The notes: generated from the sequence alone by a model not told the origin. Counted from the first letter of the stretch, positions 1-7,366 are shown. The stretch: 35,746 bases of DNA from Thermoplasmata archaeon (GCA_021826765.1 JAKAYK010000003.1:1-35746), one strand, 5' to 3'. Numbers and translations: made by a program.

Positions 1-413
1 TTCCTTACATTTCGGTTATTGCTGGAATTGCAGCTGGGGCTTTCATGTTTCTCCTTGCATCCATAATAATTATAATTTTCAACAATTATCTTGGGTTGAG
101 GAATGTATCATTCGCTTCATTCATACCTATGATACTCACTTACCTGTTCGGATTCACGCAATTCAACGTAGGACTCCCTTCTTATATTATATATGGAAGC
201 CCTTTTACGGACATTTCTGATATCTTTGTATGGAGTTATTTCGGTCATCGGATTCCATTAAATATGCTCAAGCCTATAGGCAGTGGAAATCAGATCAACC
301 CGGAAATTCAGATAATGATTCTTGCAACGTGGATAATAATCCTCATGATGTGCTCGTTTTTTCTTATCAGGAGAATAGAGCCTAAATCCATAGAAGAGGG
401 AAGGCAGATATGA
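1..413 (+). CDS. C-terminal part of a membrane protein, probably ABC-2 type permease (partial)
   Basis: The reading frame is open from the left edge of the window (codons in phase with position 3), so the N-terminus lies outside. The visible 130 or so residues hold at least three hydrophobic stretches and end in a short charged tail after the last membrane helix (RRIEPKSIEEGRQI). That tail shape is common in ABC-2 permeases, but no family motif is decisive. The stop TGA overlaps the next start in an ATGA, so the two proteins are translationally coupled. With the following membrane protein and winged-helix regulator this looks like the end of an exporter cassette. The permease assignment is an inference. 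Confidence 0.55.
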   Translation, partial: PYISVIAGIAAGAFMFLLASIIIIIFNNYLGLRNVSFASFIPMILTYLFGFTQFNVGLPSYIIYGSPFTDISDIFVWSYFGHRIPLNMLKPIGSGNQINPEIQIMILATWIIILMMCSFFLIRRIEPKSIEEGRQI

Positions 414-1084
414 ATCACGGTCTGTCTGAAAGAGATATTGCCGATTTAACCGGAGTTGCAAAAAAAGGCCTTCAGTTTGATTTCTATATTTTCAGGAAGG
501 CATATGGAACGTACTACGCAATATGGGCAACAGCAATATTATTATTTGTATATCTTCCATTTTTGACATATTTTCCTTCAATTTCCCAATTTATTCCATA
601 TGTCTTCTTTAGTGTATATCTCACCGTATTTATTCTGGCCATGTGGGTAACCAGGAAGGTTTTCCGAAACGCAACTGAGATAATAGGTTTCAAATCAATT
701 TTTAATGAAAAACGAAGAAATTCATTGGAAATGAGGTTTTTGGGCATATTATCAATATTCATGTTCGTAGTGCTTATAATCATCATTTCCTTCTATGGAA
801 TAACTAATTTATTTACCTTCTTAATATTTTATGGCGTTGTAATAATTATTTCCCTGCATCAATTGAAGAATCTCAGATTAACATTTGGGAATATACCCAT
901 TGAAGGGACAATCTCACTGATTTCATATCTTTTGAGCATTGTTCTTTCTCTTTCCAGTGTTATCGTTGGAAAATCCCAGCTGGATTTTTCCCTCTCCTGG
1001 CTTCCTGCAATATTCGGATGGTACTTCTCAGCACTCTATTCAAGATACTCAAGCAAAAAATTCCTGGAGGAATTCAATGTCTGA
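410..1084 (+). CDS. Multi-pass membrane protein of unknown function
   Basis: The 224-residue product has about six predicted membrane helices: two near residues 35-85, then two near 110-145, and two near 165-210. The cytoplasmic N-terminus (MNHGLSERDIADLTGV) is short and the C-terminal tail is charged. No catalytic motif was recognised. The start overlaps the upstream permease-like gene by four bases and the stop overlaps the downstream regulator by eight, so all three are probably made from one mRNA. It may be the second membrane component of an exporter, an inference from position only. Confidence 0.7.
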   Translation: MNHGLSERDIADLTGVAKKGLQFDFYIFRKAYGTYYAIWATAILLFVYLPFLTYFPSISQFIPYVFFSVYLTVFILAMWVTRKVFRNATEIIGFKSIFNEKRRNSLEMRFLGILSIFMFVVLIIIISFYGITNLFTFLIFYGVVIIISLHQLKNLRLTFGNIPIEGTISLISYLLSIVLSLSSVIVGKSQLDFSLSWLPAIFGWYFSALYSRYSSKKFLEEFNV

Positions 1085-1454
1085 GCAGGGAGAAAATCTC
1101 AACGATTCCTTAAAATCAGATCCTATTGTATCTAATAATGCTGATGACTTAAATAGTATCATATTGGAGCTTTCAGAGCAACTCCAGGAACCTCTGCTAA
1201 AATCGTCTATAAGACTAATAATTTTGATTTCACTGGTACATAACAGGCAGTTGAGTTTTAGTGAACTCTCAAAAATAACATCATCCGGGAAAGGTAGCAT
1301 GAGCAATCATCTGGAAAAACTTCAGGAGAAAGGGCTCATAAGAACATTTAATGCGTTCAGCTTAACCGGCCCAAGATTGATGGTACAGATTACGGAAAAT
1401 GGCATTGCTGTGTATAAAAGCTACGCAAACCTCCTAAGGAGAATCATAATCTGA
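1077..1454 (+). CDS. Winged-helix transcriptional regulator
   Basis: The product has 125 residues. The disordered, acidic first 35 residues are followed by a winged helix-turn-helix at about 40-120: a helix with LIILISLVHNRQ, an HTH around FSELSKITSSGKGSMSNHLEKL, then the wing GLIRTF. This resembles the single-wHTH family often found beside ABC exporters (PF13601-like). I chose ATG 1077 over an upstream in-frame ATG at 939, because the longer form would run 138 bases through the preceding gene and the extra residues look out of frame. The stop codon TGA lies exactly where the tnpB relic begins (TGACATCC), so the original C-terminus may have been trimmed by that insertion. Confidence 0.8.
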   Translation: MSEQGENLNDSLKSDPIVSNNADDLNSIILELSEQLQEPLLKSSIRLIILISLVHNRQLSFSELSKITSSGKGSMSNHLEKLQEKGLIRTFNAFSLTGPRLMVQITENGIAVYKSYANLLRRIII

Positions 1455-1588
1455 CATCCTCTCCACCCTGAAGGGGTTGGAGGTTCCTGATTCATAGAGT
1501 TGCAACTCGTAGACCTCCTTTTGAGAGTTCCGCAGCTGTAGCACTTTCCACAGGCGTTAATTCCGGAGGACTCACCCCGAATTAACAG
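1455..1588 (-). pseudogene. Relic of the 3' end of an IS200/IS605-family tnpB with its right end
   Basis: Read on the minus strand, the frame ending near 1455 encodes the typical tail of archaeal TnpB proteins: GESSGINACGK near the start and NSMNQEPPTPSG near the end. An upstream in-frame TAG at 1589-1591 shows the rest of the gene is gone. At the distal end sits an imperfect hairpin (CCTCTCCACCC, loop TGAA, GGGGTTGGAGG on the plus strand), finishing in the block GGATGTCA on the minus strand, as at many IS605-type right ends. The same stretch would be the omega-RNA region of an intact element. An 8-bp inverted repeat GTTAATTC/GAATTAAC at about 1558-1586 lies in it. No left end or tnpA was seen. 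Confidence 0.65.
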
Positions 1589-1628
1589 CTATTCAAATCC
1601 AGATATATGAAATAATTTTTATTATTTG

Positions 1629-1638
1629 AAAAAAAAAA
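1629..1638 (-). terminator. T-tract terminator of the ribosomal stalk operon
   Basis: Ten consecutive T on the minus strand lie six bases past the stop of the last gene of the operon. They are followed by a 7-bp AAATAAT/ATTATTT inverted repeat. Oligo-T runs are the usual archaeal termination signal. Confidence 0.6.
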
Positions 1639-1643
1639 TTGTT

Positions 1644-1838
1644 TTAGTGTGTGCTTCTTTTCACCTGGTTGCTATCATCAGGGAGCAGAATTATCTTGTA
1701 TGTGAAACTGAAGAAAATCCAGGTAATAGCAATTGCGATGAGCAGGGCATTCTGGTACACTGCAAGTGAAACGATGAAAATTATGATGGGTAAAAGGTAC
1801 AGGAATGCACCTCTTAAGTATTCTACCCAGTTGAACAT
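1644..1838 (-). CDS. Small two-helix membrane protein downstream of ribosomal protein P1
   Basis: The 64-residue product has two hydrophobic helices (about residues 11-30 and 32-50) and a basic, polar tail, SNQVKRSTH. Its ATG is only four bases past the P1 stop codon and the operon's T-tract lies just beyond it, so it is probably co-transcribed with the ribosomal stalk genes. The opposite-strand ORF over the same bases is less hydrophobic and has no promoter or coupling, so the minus-strand reading is preferred. Function is not recognised. Confidence 0.6.
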   Translation of the reverse strand: MFNWVEYLRGAFLYLLPIIIFIVSLAVYQNALLIAIAITWIFFSFTYKIILLPDDSNQVKRSTH

Positions 1839-1842
1839 ATTC

Positions 1843-2145
1843 TCATCCGAACAGTGAGCTCAGGCCAGCCATTGCGTCTTCGTCGTTTGCTTCCTGTTTC
1901 TCCTCTGCTTTTGGTTCCTCTTTCTTTGGTGCAGATTCTGTCTTTGCAGGTGCAGCAGCGACTGCTGCAACAGATGCGTTCTTTATGACATCCTCTATGT
2001 TGACCTCTTTCAGACTTGAAACAAGAGCTTTTAGTCTTGCCTCATCCGGGCTGACTCCTGCCTCTGAAAGCAGTTTTTTCAGTTTGTCCTCATCAATTTC
2101 CTTGCCCGCTGCATGGAGCAGCAGAGCGCCGTATACATATTCCAT
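1843..2145 (-). CDS. rpl12: Large ribosomal subunit protein P1 (L12P)
   Basis: This acidic stalk protein of the 50S subunit recruits and activates translation factor GTPases. The 100 residues match the archaeal P1 plan. There is an N-terminal helical dimerisation domain starting MEYVYGALLLHAAGKEIDE, then an alanine-rich and Lys/Glu-rich hinge at about 60-85, and the conserved factor-binding tail DEDAMAGLSSLFG at the end. A strong Shine-Dalgarno AGGAGGT lies just before the start, in the 14-base gap after P0. It is the fourth ribosomal gene of the L11-L1-P0-P1 set. Confidence 0.97.
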   Translation of the reverse strand: MEYVYGALLLHAAGKEIDEDKLKKLLSEAGVSPDEARLKALVSSLKEVNIEDVIKNASVAAVAAAPAKTESAPKKEEPKAEEKQEANDEDAMAGLSSLFG

Positions 2146-2159
2146 TTTTTATACCTCCT

Positions 2160-3068
2160 TTATCCGAAAAGGGCTCCGAACCCTTCTCCTACATCTTCTT
2201 CCTTTGGCTCTTCTGATTTTGCTTCTTCTTTTGTTTCCTTCTCTTCTGCTACTTCGTTTACCGGTGTGGAATTCATGAATATTATGTCAATATTCCCTTC
2301 CTCGACAAAATTTGAAGCTATAGCCAGAGACTCAGCTTCCATCCTTGCCTTCACGATCATGTCCGGAATTATTTCCTTCACCATGAAAGTTGCACTCTTT
2401 GCCACTGCCTTTGCCCCAGCAAATGCTGTTGCGATCATAGACATGACAACTGCTGGTGTCAGAGACATTGCTTCCCTGTCAAATATTACTCCATCCTCAT
2501 AGGCTCCGACAACGTCAAGTCCTATGTCCAGTGGAAATATTTCGAGTTTTTCCATTATCTTTGCCTTGTCCCTGCTTATTTTTTCTCCTTTCTTCACAAA
2601 CAATGCTTCTTTTTTAATTACTATCTTTCCCTTCTCAATGGCTGTCTGCAAGCCTACCTTCTGAAATTCGCTTATCATTGGCCCAGGAGGGAAGTTTGTT
2701 TCTTTTGCAGCCACTATTATGTCTTCAGGCGCTATTTCTCCTCCCCTTGCAGCTGCTTTCTGCCTTGAGTCGTGAAGAGTTGAATAAAGTGATACAGGTG
2801 AAAGTTCTGTTGTGATAAGGGCGATCTGCCCGTTTATGAATGGCTCAAGACTCTTTATGTTTGGAAGTTTCACTTTCTCAATTGACTTTTCAAGAAGTGT
2901 TCCTCTGAGAACTCTTATTGTTGCTTTGCCCTTGAGTGCTCTTCTTATTCCCTGAAGCTGTTTTGTCCTTATTCCCTTTATGCTCACAAGTGCAGTTACA
3001 GGGCTGTTGCTAATTTCAGCTGTGAGGTTTTTGACGTAATCAACTTTCCATTTTGGTACTTTACTCAT
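2160..3068 (-). CDS. rpl10: Large ribosomal subunit protein P0 (L10P), stalk base
   Basis: P0 anchors P1 dimers to 23S rRNA at the GTPase centre. The 302-residue length is normal for archaeal P0. The N-terminal rRNA-binding domain (about 1-105) carries the VSIKGIRTKQLQGIRR region. It is followed by the archaeal insertion domain, the P1-binding helices at about 205-265, and an acidic tail ending EGFGALFG that parallels the P1 tail. The start ATG overlaps the L1 stop (ATGA), so translation is coupled to L1. Confidence 0.97.
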   Translation of the reverse strand: MSKVPKWKVDYVKNLTAEISNSPVTALVSIKGIRTKQLQGIRRALKGKATIRVLRGTLLEKSIEKVKLPNIKSLEPFINGQIALITTELSPVSLYSTLHDSRQKAAARGGEIAPEDIIVAAKETNFPPGPMISEFQKVGLQTAIEKGKIVIKKEALFVKKGEKISRDKAKIMEKLEIFPLDIGLDVVGAYEDGVIFDREAMSLTPAVVMSMIATAFAGAKAVAKSATFMVKEIIPDMIVKARMEAESLAIASNFVEEGNIDIIFMNSTPVNEVAEEKETKEEAKSEEPKEEDVGEGFGALFG

Positions 3069-3709
3069 TGAAGCTCAACCTCCCCTATTTTCACTGCCTT
3101 TCCCATGGTGGATTTAATGTAAACAGATTCTATGTTGCCCGAACCTTTCTCAAGCTTTCCAACTATTCTCTTCATGACTTCCTTTATGTTTACAGCGATG
3201 TCTTCATCACTCATTGAAACTGTTCCGACTGGAACATGGAATGTTCTTCTGTCCCTGCTTCTAACCCTCACAGTTTTCTTGAGTGAAATTATCATTGAAG
3301 CAGGATCCTGTCCTGGTGGAATTGCCCTTGGAACCTTTCCCCTTGGACCCAGAACCTGACCCAATGACTTTCCTATGGTTGTCATAAGGGTTGTTTCTGC
3401 TATGAAGAAGTCAATGTTTCCCACAAGTGACTTGAATCCTTTCTTGTCTTCAGCAAATTTTGAAAGATCTTCAGCGCCAAAAACGTAGTCTGCGACGTTT
3501 TTTGCTTTTGTCTTCGTGTCTTCGCTTCCGAAAACAGCTATTTTAATCTCTTTCCCTCTCCCTGATGGAAGAACTATCTCTTCATTAATCCTGTTCTTGG
3601 GATTAGAGAGATCTACTCCTCTCAGGTTTATGGAAATTTCCAGGCTTTCTGTAAATTTCCTCTGTTTTTCATTTTGTTTTGACTGTTTTATCTTCTCTTC
3701 CAGTGTCAT
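3065..3709 (-). CDS. rpl1: Large ribosomal subunit protein L1
   Basis: L1 forms the mobile stalk that handles deacylated tRNA at the E site, and in bacteria and methanogens it also represses its own mRNA. The 214 residues fit the archaeal family. The core signatures are GKSLGQVLGPRGKVPRAIPPG near residue 120 and the C-terminal strand with SVYIKSTMGKAVKIG. Unlike most genes here it does not look leaderless: a perfect AGGAGG lies five bases before the ATG, inside a folded leader of about 55 nt (see 3713-3756). TATA-like sequence near 3785-3797 suggests a second promoter inside the operon. Confidence 0.97.
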   Translation of the reverse strand: MTLEEKIKQSKQNEKQRKFTESLEISINLRGVDLSNPKNRINEEIVLPSGRGKEIKIAVFGSEDTKTKAKNVADYVFGAEDLSKFAEDKKGFKSLVGNIDFFIAETTLMTTIGKSLGQVLGPRGKVPRAIPPGQDPASMIISLKKTVRVRSRDRRTFHVPVGTVSMSDEDIAVNIKEVMKRIVGKLEKGSGNIESVYIKSTMGKAVKIGEVELQ

Positions 3710-3712
3710 ATT

Positions 3713-3756
3713 ACCCTCCTGCAGATTGCAGTATAACGGGTCTGGTCATCGGACCA
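3713..3756 (-). promoter_or_regulatory. Structured L1 mRNA leader with sequestered ribosome-binding site
   Basis: Just upstream of rpl1 the transcript can fold GGTC/GACC around a CGAT loop. A second stem follows, ACCC (3741-3738) with GGGT (3716-3713), enclosing a 5-bp hairpin CTGCA/TGCAG (3731-3719). The asymmetric internal loop is GTTATA opposite GA. The Shine-Dalgarno AGGAGG (3720-3715) is within this fold. L1 autoregulates through rRNA-like mRNA sites in other organisms, so this is a candidate feedback site. That role is inferred from the fold and position only. Confidence 0.4.
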
Positions 3757-3832
3757 AATTATTATACGCTACCCTGATTCATATTTATGATTAAATACTT
3801 TCCCAAATTATTGATCTTTCAGGTTTTTCTCT

Positions 3833-4303
3833 CTAAAGCTTGATTTCCCCGGATTTTATGAGTTTCTGGACCTCGTTTGCGTCCTTTCCCTCAACCTTAA
3901 TGCCAAGTGAAAAAGCTGTTCCAAGAACCTCAAGTACTGCACCCCTGAGATCGTTAGCCATCATTGAGTCCATCTTTGCTGCTGCCACTTTCTGTATCTG
4001 CTCAAGCGTTGCATCTCCTGCAACCACTTCCTTTCTCTTTCCTGACGCTGTTTCAATGCCAAGTTCCTTCTTGAGAAGTGCAGAAGTTGGCGGGATTCCA
4101 ACCTTGATCTCATACAGCTTTTTTGCTGCATCTGTCACGATGAGTGTTATGGGTACCTGCATTCCTGCAAAATCCTTTGTTTTTTCATTTATCTCCTTAA
4201 CTATCTGTCCAAGGTTGAGACCCAGTGGCCCCAATGCAGGCCCAAGTGGTGGCCCTGTTGTTGCCTTTCCGCCCTCTACCATTGTCTTTACTTCCTGTGC
4301 CAT
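3833..4303 (-). CDS. rpl11: Large ribosomal subunit protein L11
   Basis: L11 binds the GTPase-associated region of 23S rRNA. The protein begins MAQEVKTMVEGGKATTGPPL, followed by the conserved proline-rich segment GPALGPLGLNLGQIV, and ends with the C-terminal rRNA-binding domain (GDATLEQIQKVAAAK to the end). I start it at 4303 rather than the upstream ATG at 4327. The eight extra residues do not belong to the family, and the TATA box at 4331-4340 is about 30 bp from ATG 4303 but only eight from 4327. The resulting 156 residues are the usual archaeal length. It opens the stalk operon, with 123 bp to rpl1. Confidence 0.96.
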   Translation of the reverse strand: MAQEVKTMVEGGKATTGPPLGPALGPLGLNLGQIVKEINEKTKDFAGMQVPITLIVTDAAKKLYEIKVGIPPTSALLKKELGIETASGKRKEVVAGDATLEQIQKVAAAKMDSMMANDLRGAVLEVLGTAFSLGIKVEGKDANEVQKLIKSGEIKL

Positions 4304-4330
4304 ATGAATACCATGCCGTATACTCATTTC

Positions 4331-4340
4331 TTTTTAATAC
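4331..4340. promoter_or_regulatory. Shared TATA box between rpl11 (minus) and the ComB-like gene (plus)
   Basis: A single T/A-rich box (TTTTTAATAC) lies about 25 bp before the GTG start of the plus-strand gene and about 30 bp before the ATG of rpl11. No other TATA-like sequence fits either gene in the 56-bp gap, so one box seems to serve both directions. Confidence 0.5.
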
Positions 4341-4359
4341 TTTTTCACCTTATGGTAAT

Positions 4360-5031
4360 GTGAAGGTTACCATCATTGAAGGAAGAAAAACTGATGATTA
4401 CGACAAATCAGCAAAGATACTCGTGGACGTATACAGATCCACTTCAACAATGCCCATTATGCTAAAGAAGGGGGCCCAGAGAATAATTCCGTTTTCCACA
4501 TTGAAAGAGGCAAGGGATATGAAAAAGAGAAACCCGGAATATATCATTGCTGGCGAGAGATATGGATTCAAGATTCCCGGGTTTGACATGTCCAATTCTC
4601 CCCATGAATCTGCTCATGTTGATTTGTCAGGCAAGACCATAATTTTTTCGTCCACCAATGGCACGAAAGCGCTTGAAAAAATAAAGGAATCCATTGTAAT
4701 TTATGTTGCTTCCTTCGTAAATTTCTCTTCCACATGCTCTGATATAATTGATTCTGGTATAGAAAAAATTGATATTGTTCTATCCGGAAGGCCGGATGGA
4801 GACGCAGATGAAGATCTGTATTTCGGGCTTGCCGTGAAGGAGATGCTTGAGGATGGAGTGGATCGATCAGATCATTATATCACTAAAACAAGGCATGGTT
4901 CAGGCACCAAAAGACTGACCATGATAGGTGGAGGCAGAGACGTAACTTATTCACTGAAGAAAGATTTTGCGGACTTCCCCGTGATATACAGGGACGGAAA
5001 CATTATCAGGAAATATCCTGAACAAACCTGA
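4360..5031 (+). CDS. ComB-family protein (2-phosphosulfolactate phosphatase-like)
   Basis: In methanogens ComB removes phosphate from 2-phosphosulfolactate during coenzyme M synthesis. This 223-residue protein keeps the family motifs: VDVYRSTST near residue 25, GERYGFKIPGFDMSNSP near 65, and FSSTNGTKAL near 95. I start at GTG 4360 because it is 25 bp from a TATA box and fits the family N-terminus; the longer upstream frame runs into the rpl11 coding region. The gene converges on mptE and overlaps its end by 26 bases. Coenzyme M is not expected in Thermoplasmatales, so the true substrate is unknown. Family membership is secure but the reaction is not. Confidence 0.85.
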   Translation: MKVTIIEGRKTDDYDKSAKILVDVYRSTSTMPIMLKKGAQRIIPFSTLKEARDMKKRNPEYIIAGERYGFKIPGFDMSNSPHESAHVDLSGKTIIFSSTNGTKALEKIKESIVIYVASFVNFSSTCSDIIDSGIEKIDIVLSGRPDGDADEDLYFGLAVKEMLEDGVDRSDHYITKTRHGSGTKRLTMIGGGRDVTYSLKKDFADFPVIYRDGNIIRKYPEQT

Positions 5032-5668
5032 TTTTAACGCCCCTCTCTATTTCCCCAGCGATGATCCTCCTTGCGTATTCAAGTTTTCTTTTCTTCATAT
5101 CAGGATTTCCTTTGCCATAGGGCTTAGTGAAATCAAAACCTGCAAGAATGATTTCGGAAGCCCCCAGCCTTTCAGAAATTTTCACCGCCCTGTCACCATC
5201 AGTGAACCCTTCTGGATTGTACATATCATTGCAGTTCTGGCAGGTAGGGATGAATAAGCCCCTGAAACCTGGAACAAATTTCCTGATTTTGTCCATGTTG
5301 TCTCCATGTGAATGAATGAAGATAATAGATCCCTGCATACAGAATTTTGTAATTTTCTCCAAATTTCCATCAAGATCTGTTACGATAATATGTGGTACCA
5401 TATCGTCCCTGATTCTGTCTATTGCAGAGTCTGCGACCACAATTATGGTATTTCCATCAATGAGATCAGGAATTCTATGGCCAGAAAAATTTTCAGCGTT
5501 CCCGATAATCAGGAATCTCTTGCCTCTTAATCTTAGGGCCCTGTTCCACACAATATCACTGAGTGAATGATACGAATGAAGCAATTCTGCGGAATTGGAA
5601 TCCTGAGAGAAATTAAGTTTGAGATCTTCCTTCATCTCTGCGTATATCTCTTCCCATAACCAGTTCAT
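5006..5668 (-). CDS. mptE: 6-hydroxymethyl-7,8-dihydropterin diphosphokinase, MptE type (DUF115)
   Basis: MptE transfers diphosphate from ATP to 6-hydroxymethyl-dihydropterin, the step before pterin is joined to its side chain in methanopterin or folate-like cofactor synthesis. The 220 residues show the archaeal MptE signatures: a nucleotide-binding start around RFLIIGNAENF, then VTDLDGN at about residue 115, IHSHGDN near 138, and GFTDGDRAV near 175. It lacks similarity to bacterial FolK. The start overlaps the stop of the DUF373 gene by four bases. The 3' end overlaps the convergent ComB-like gene. Confidence 0.88.
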   Translation of the reverse strand: MNWLWEEIYAEMKEDLKLNFSQDSNSAELLHSYHSLSDIVWNRALRLRGKRFLIIGNAENFSGHRIPDLIDGNTIIVVADSAIDRIRDDMVPHIIVTDLDGNLEKITKFCMQGSIIFIHSHGDNMDKIRKFVPGFRGLFIPTCQNCNDMYNPEGFTDGDRAVKISERLGASEIILAGFDFTKPYGKGNPDMKKRKLEYARRIIAGEIERGVKIRFVQDIS

Positions 5669-6789
5669 GCACTCTCTTCTTCCGTTGTAATTCCTGTTTC
5701 AACGATTGATTTTCTCCTTTTTATTCCTGCAGTTATAAGGGCGATTGTCAAGCCTGCAAGGATCAGTCCCACTGAAAATATTGAGTAGTTGAAATTGGAG
5801 AACTTCAATGAATATCTAATATATCCAATAATACCATAGAGAAGGATCTCGGCAGATACTGAGAATGCTATGGCATAATAAATGCTGTCCGTTTTAACTG
5901 AGCCTGCCACATAAATGTCCACAAGCTTGAAGATTCCTCTTGAGCCTATGGATGCATAAATCCAAATGCTGAACTGCTGTAGAAATATGAGTATGTTATT
6001 GAGCAGATTTCCTGTGGAAGAGAGGATTGTGTAGGTTGAGGCAATTCCAACAAAGAATATTCCAAGAGATATGATTGTGGAAATGAACATTATTCTTGCC
6101 TGTTCTGAGTATTCCCTCAACTTATCAGAGAGAAGTATCATGTTGTCCTTCAACTGGAATCCCTTTTCTGTGAAGTATGCTCCAATTACCACTATCACAA
6201 GTATGAAGGCATAGAAAGATGAATTGCTGTTGGTGCTTCCTGTTATGGTGAATGCAATGGCAAAACCCAGTGCAGCTATACCATAGGTCAGAAGAATGAG
6301 ACCTATGGGCATGGCTATTTTCCTTACCAGTTTCTTGTCCTGCATTGCCCTTACGATATAATAGTACATTGATTCAATATTCTGGTTGTGCCTGACAATA
6401 ATGTGTTTTATGTACCTTATGGGGGCCCTTGAAAGTATCAAGGGAATAATATAATCATCTTCCGCACCGTCAGAAATAAGGATGACATCCTTGTATTTGC
6501 CTGGCTGCATTATTATATCAAGCTGGGATGCTATGATCTCATCTGATTTTGGCCCAACGTCATCATCACCTGTAACGAGAGCTATATCCACGTCCTCACC
6601 CTTTGACTGAAGCATCTCATAATGTTTCAGGGCACCAAAGAGAGCATTGGAATCAGAATCTTCCGGATCTGTTGAAATAAGTTTGACCGCTGCATTATAG
6701 CACTGGGAGTATCCAAGAACGGGAGCTTTTATATGGGCTTTTTCACCGAAGTCATTATCCCTGTCTACATTTAATATTAAAGTGGTCAT
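5665..6789 (-). CDS. DUF373 family membrane protein
   Basis: This 374-residue archaeal protein has two parts. A soluble N-terminal domain (about 1-155) contains VALTGDDDVG-like sequence (ALVTGDDDVGPKSDE) and ISDGAEDD. A C-terminal half holds about seven membrane helices between 160 and 360. This architecture matches the archaeal DUF373 (COG2237) family, whose function is unknown. It has its own A/T-rich promoter region between 6790 and 6835 and is followed by mptE with an ATGA overlap. Whether the pairing with mptE is functional cannot be told from the sequence. Confidence 0.85.
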   Translation of the reverse strand: MTTLILNVDRDNDFGEKAHIKAPVLGYSQCYNAAVKLISTDPEDSDSNALFGALKHYEMLQSKGEDVDIALVTGDDDVGPKSDEIIASQLDIIMQPGKYKDVILISDGAEDDYIIPLILSRAPIRYIKHIIVRHNQNIESMYYYIVRAMQDKKLVRKIAMPIGLILLTYGIAALGFAIAFTITGSTNSNSSFYAFILVIVVIGAYFTEKGFQLKDNMILLSDKLREYSEQARIMFISTIISLGIFFVGIASTYTILSSTGNLLNNILIFLQQFSIWIYASIGSRGIFKLVDIYVAGSVKTDSIYYAIAFSVSAEILLYGIIGYIRYSLKFSNFNYSIFSVGLILAGLTIALITAGIKRRKSIVETGITTEEESA

Positions 6790-6835
6790 CTGTGCATATA
6801 AATAATTAAAAATGGCTATTTAAAATATCCCTAAT

Positions 6836-7051
6836 TTATTTGGAGGCATAGTATCCGGCACTTTTCTGCCTTGCTATTCTCTTCACATATCCCTTGTTGA
6901 GAAGCTCCTGCAGGGCAGCATTTACAATGGCTTTTCCCAGAGATACCCCTTTCATTATGTCATCTGCAGTTTTCAGCTTGTCGTCGGACACAGCACCCAG
7001 CCTTTTCAGGCTTTCGTATACCTTCTTTGCGTTTGGAGACAGTTCATCCAT
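6836..7051 (-). CDS. Small winged-helix DNA-binding protein
   Basis: The 71 residues form one compact winged-helix domain: helix 1 (SPNAKKVYESLKRLG), helix 2 with the turn (LKTADDIMKGVSLGKAIVNAALQELLNKG), and a wing (YVKRIARQKSAGYYASK). The basic wing and the lack of a sensing domain suggest a small architectural or regulatory DNA-binding protein. A TATA-like AATAAATA about 30 bp upstream of the ATG (near 7083) indicates its own near-leaderless transcript. It lies upstream of DUF373 on the same strand with a 46-bp gap. Target genes are unknown. Confidence 0.75.
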   Translation of the reverse strand: MDELSPNAKKVYESLKRLGAVSDDKLKTADDIMKGVSLGKAIVNAALQELLNKGYVKRIARQKSAGYYASK

Positions 7052-7366
7052 TTGAGCACCATGAGTGCATTATGTGTGCGTATTTATTTATTGCTCAATT
7101 TGAAATTGCCAAATTTTCTATTGAGAATTACATATACCCGGTGAAATCCTACCCTAACTCACCCATGGGCTTCTCAGTTGCAAAATTTTAAAACCCGTGG
7201 TTTATGATTGATCTTTCATATCAAGAATATTGGAAATTTTTACTTTTTTATGTGAAAAAGAGGATCATTTCTTCCCAATTTTGCAATGTTTTTTATATGT
7301 CCTGAACCTTGAAAAATAGAATATAATATATAGTTATATTTTAATAGTAAATAGAATTGTATTAAT
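7052..7366. other. Intergenic region with divergent promoters and a possible IS-end relic
   Basis: These 315 bases contain the minus-strand promoter of the small winged-helix gene (about 7078-7090) and the plus-strand TATA box of the protease at 7334-7345. Between them, at 7149-7185, is the palindrome CCCATGGG in a setting that, read on the minus strand, gives a short peptide ending KPMGELG and a stop. This faintly recalls the tails of TnpB proteins and IS200/IS605 ends. No gene was supported in the stretch. Confidence 0.4.
7334..7345 (+). promoter_or_regulatory. TATA box of the S53 protease gene
   Basis: TTATATTTTAAT is centred about 27 bp before the ATG at 7367, which fits a leaderless transcript. 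Confidence 0.6.

Noticed and set aside
939..1076. Upstream in-frame extension of the winged-helix regulator
   Set aside because: It is a shadow frame of the membrane protein gene; the coupled ATG 1077 is better placed.
1580..1602. tRNA T-arm-like sequence TTCAAATCC
   Set aside because: No acceptor stem, anticodon arm or D-arm could be paired around it; it lies next to the tnpB relic.
1651..1857. Plus-strand ORF opposite the small membrane protein
   Set aside because: It is antisense to a gene coupled to rpl12, has no promoter, and runs into rpl12.
4304..4327. Longer L11 start at ATG 4327
   Set aside because: The TATA box would be only eight bases away and the extra residues are not part of the L11 family.
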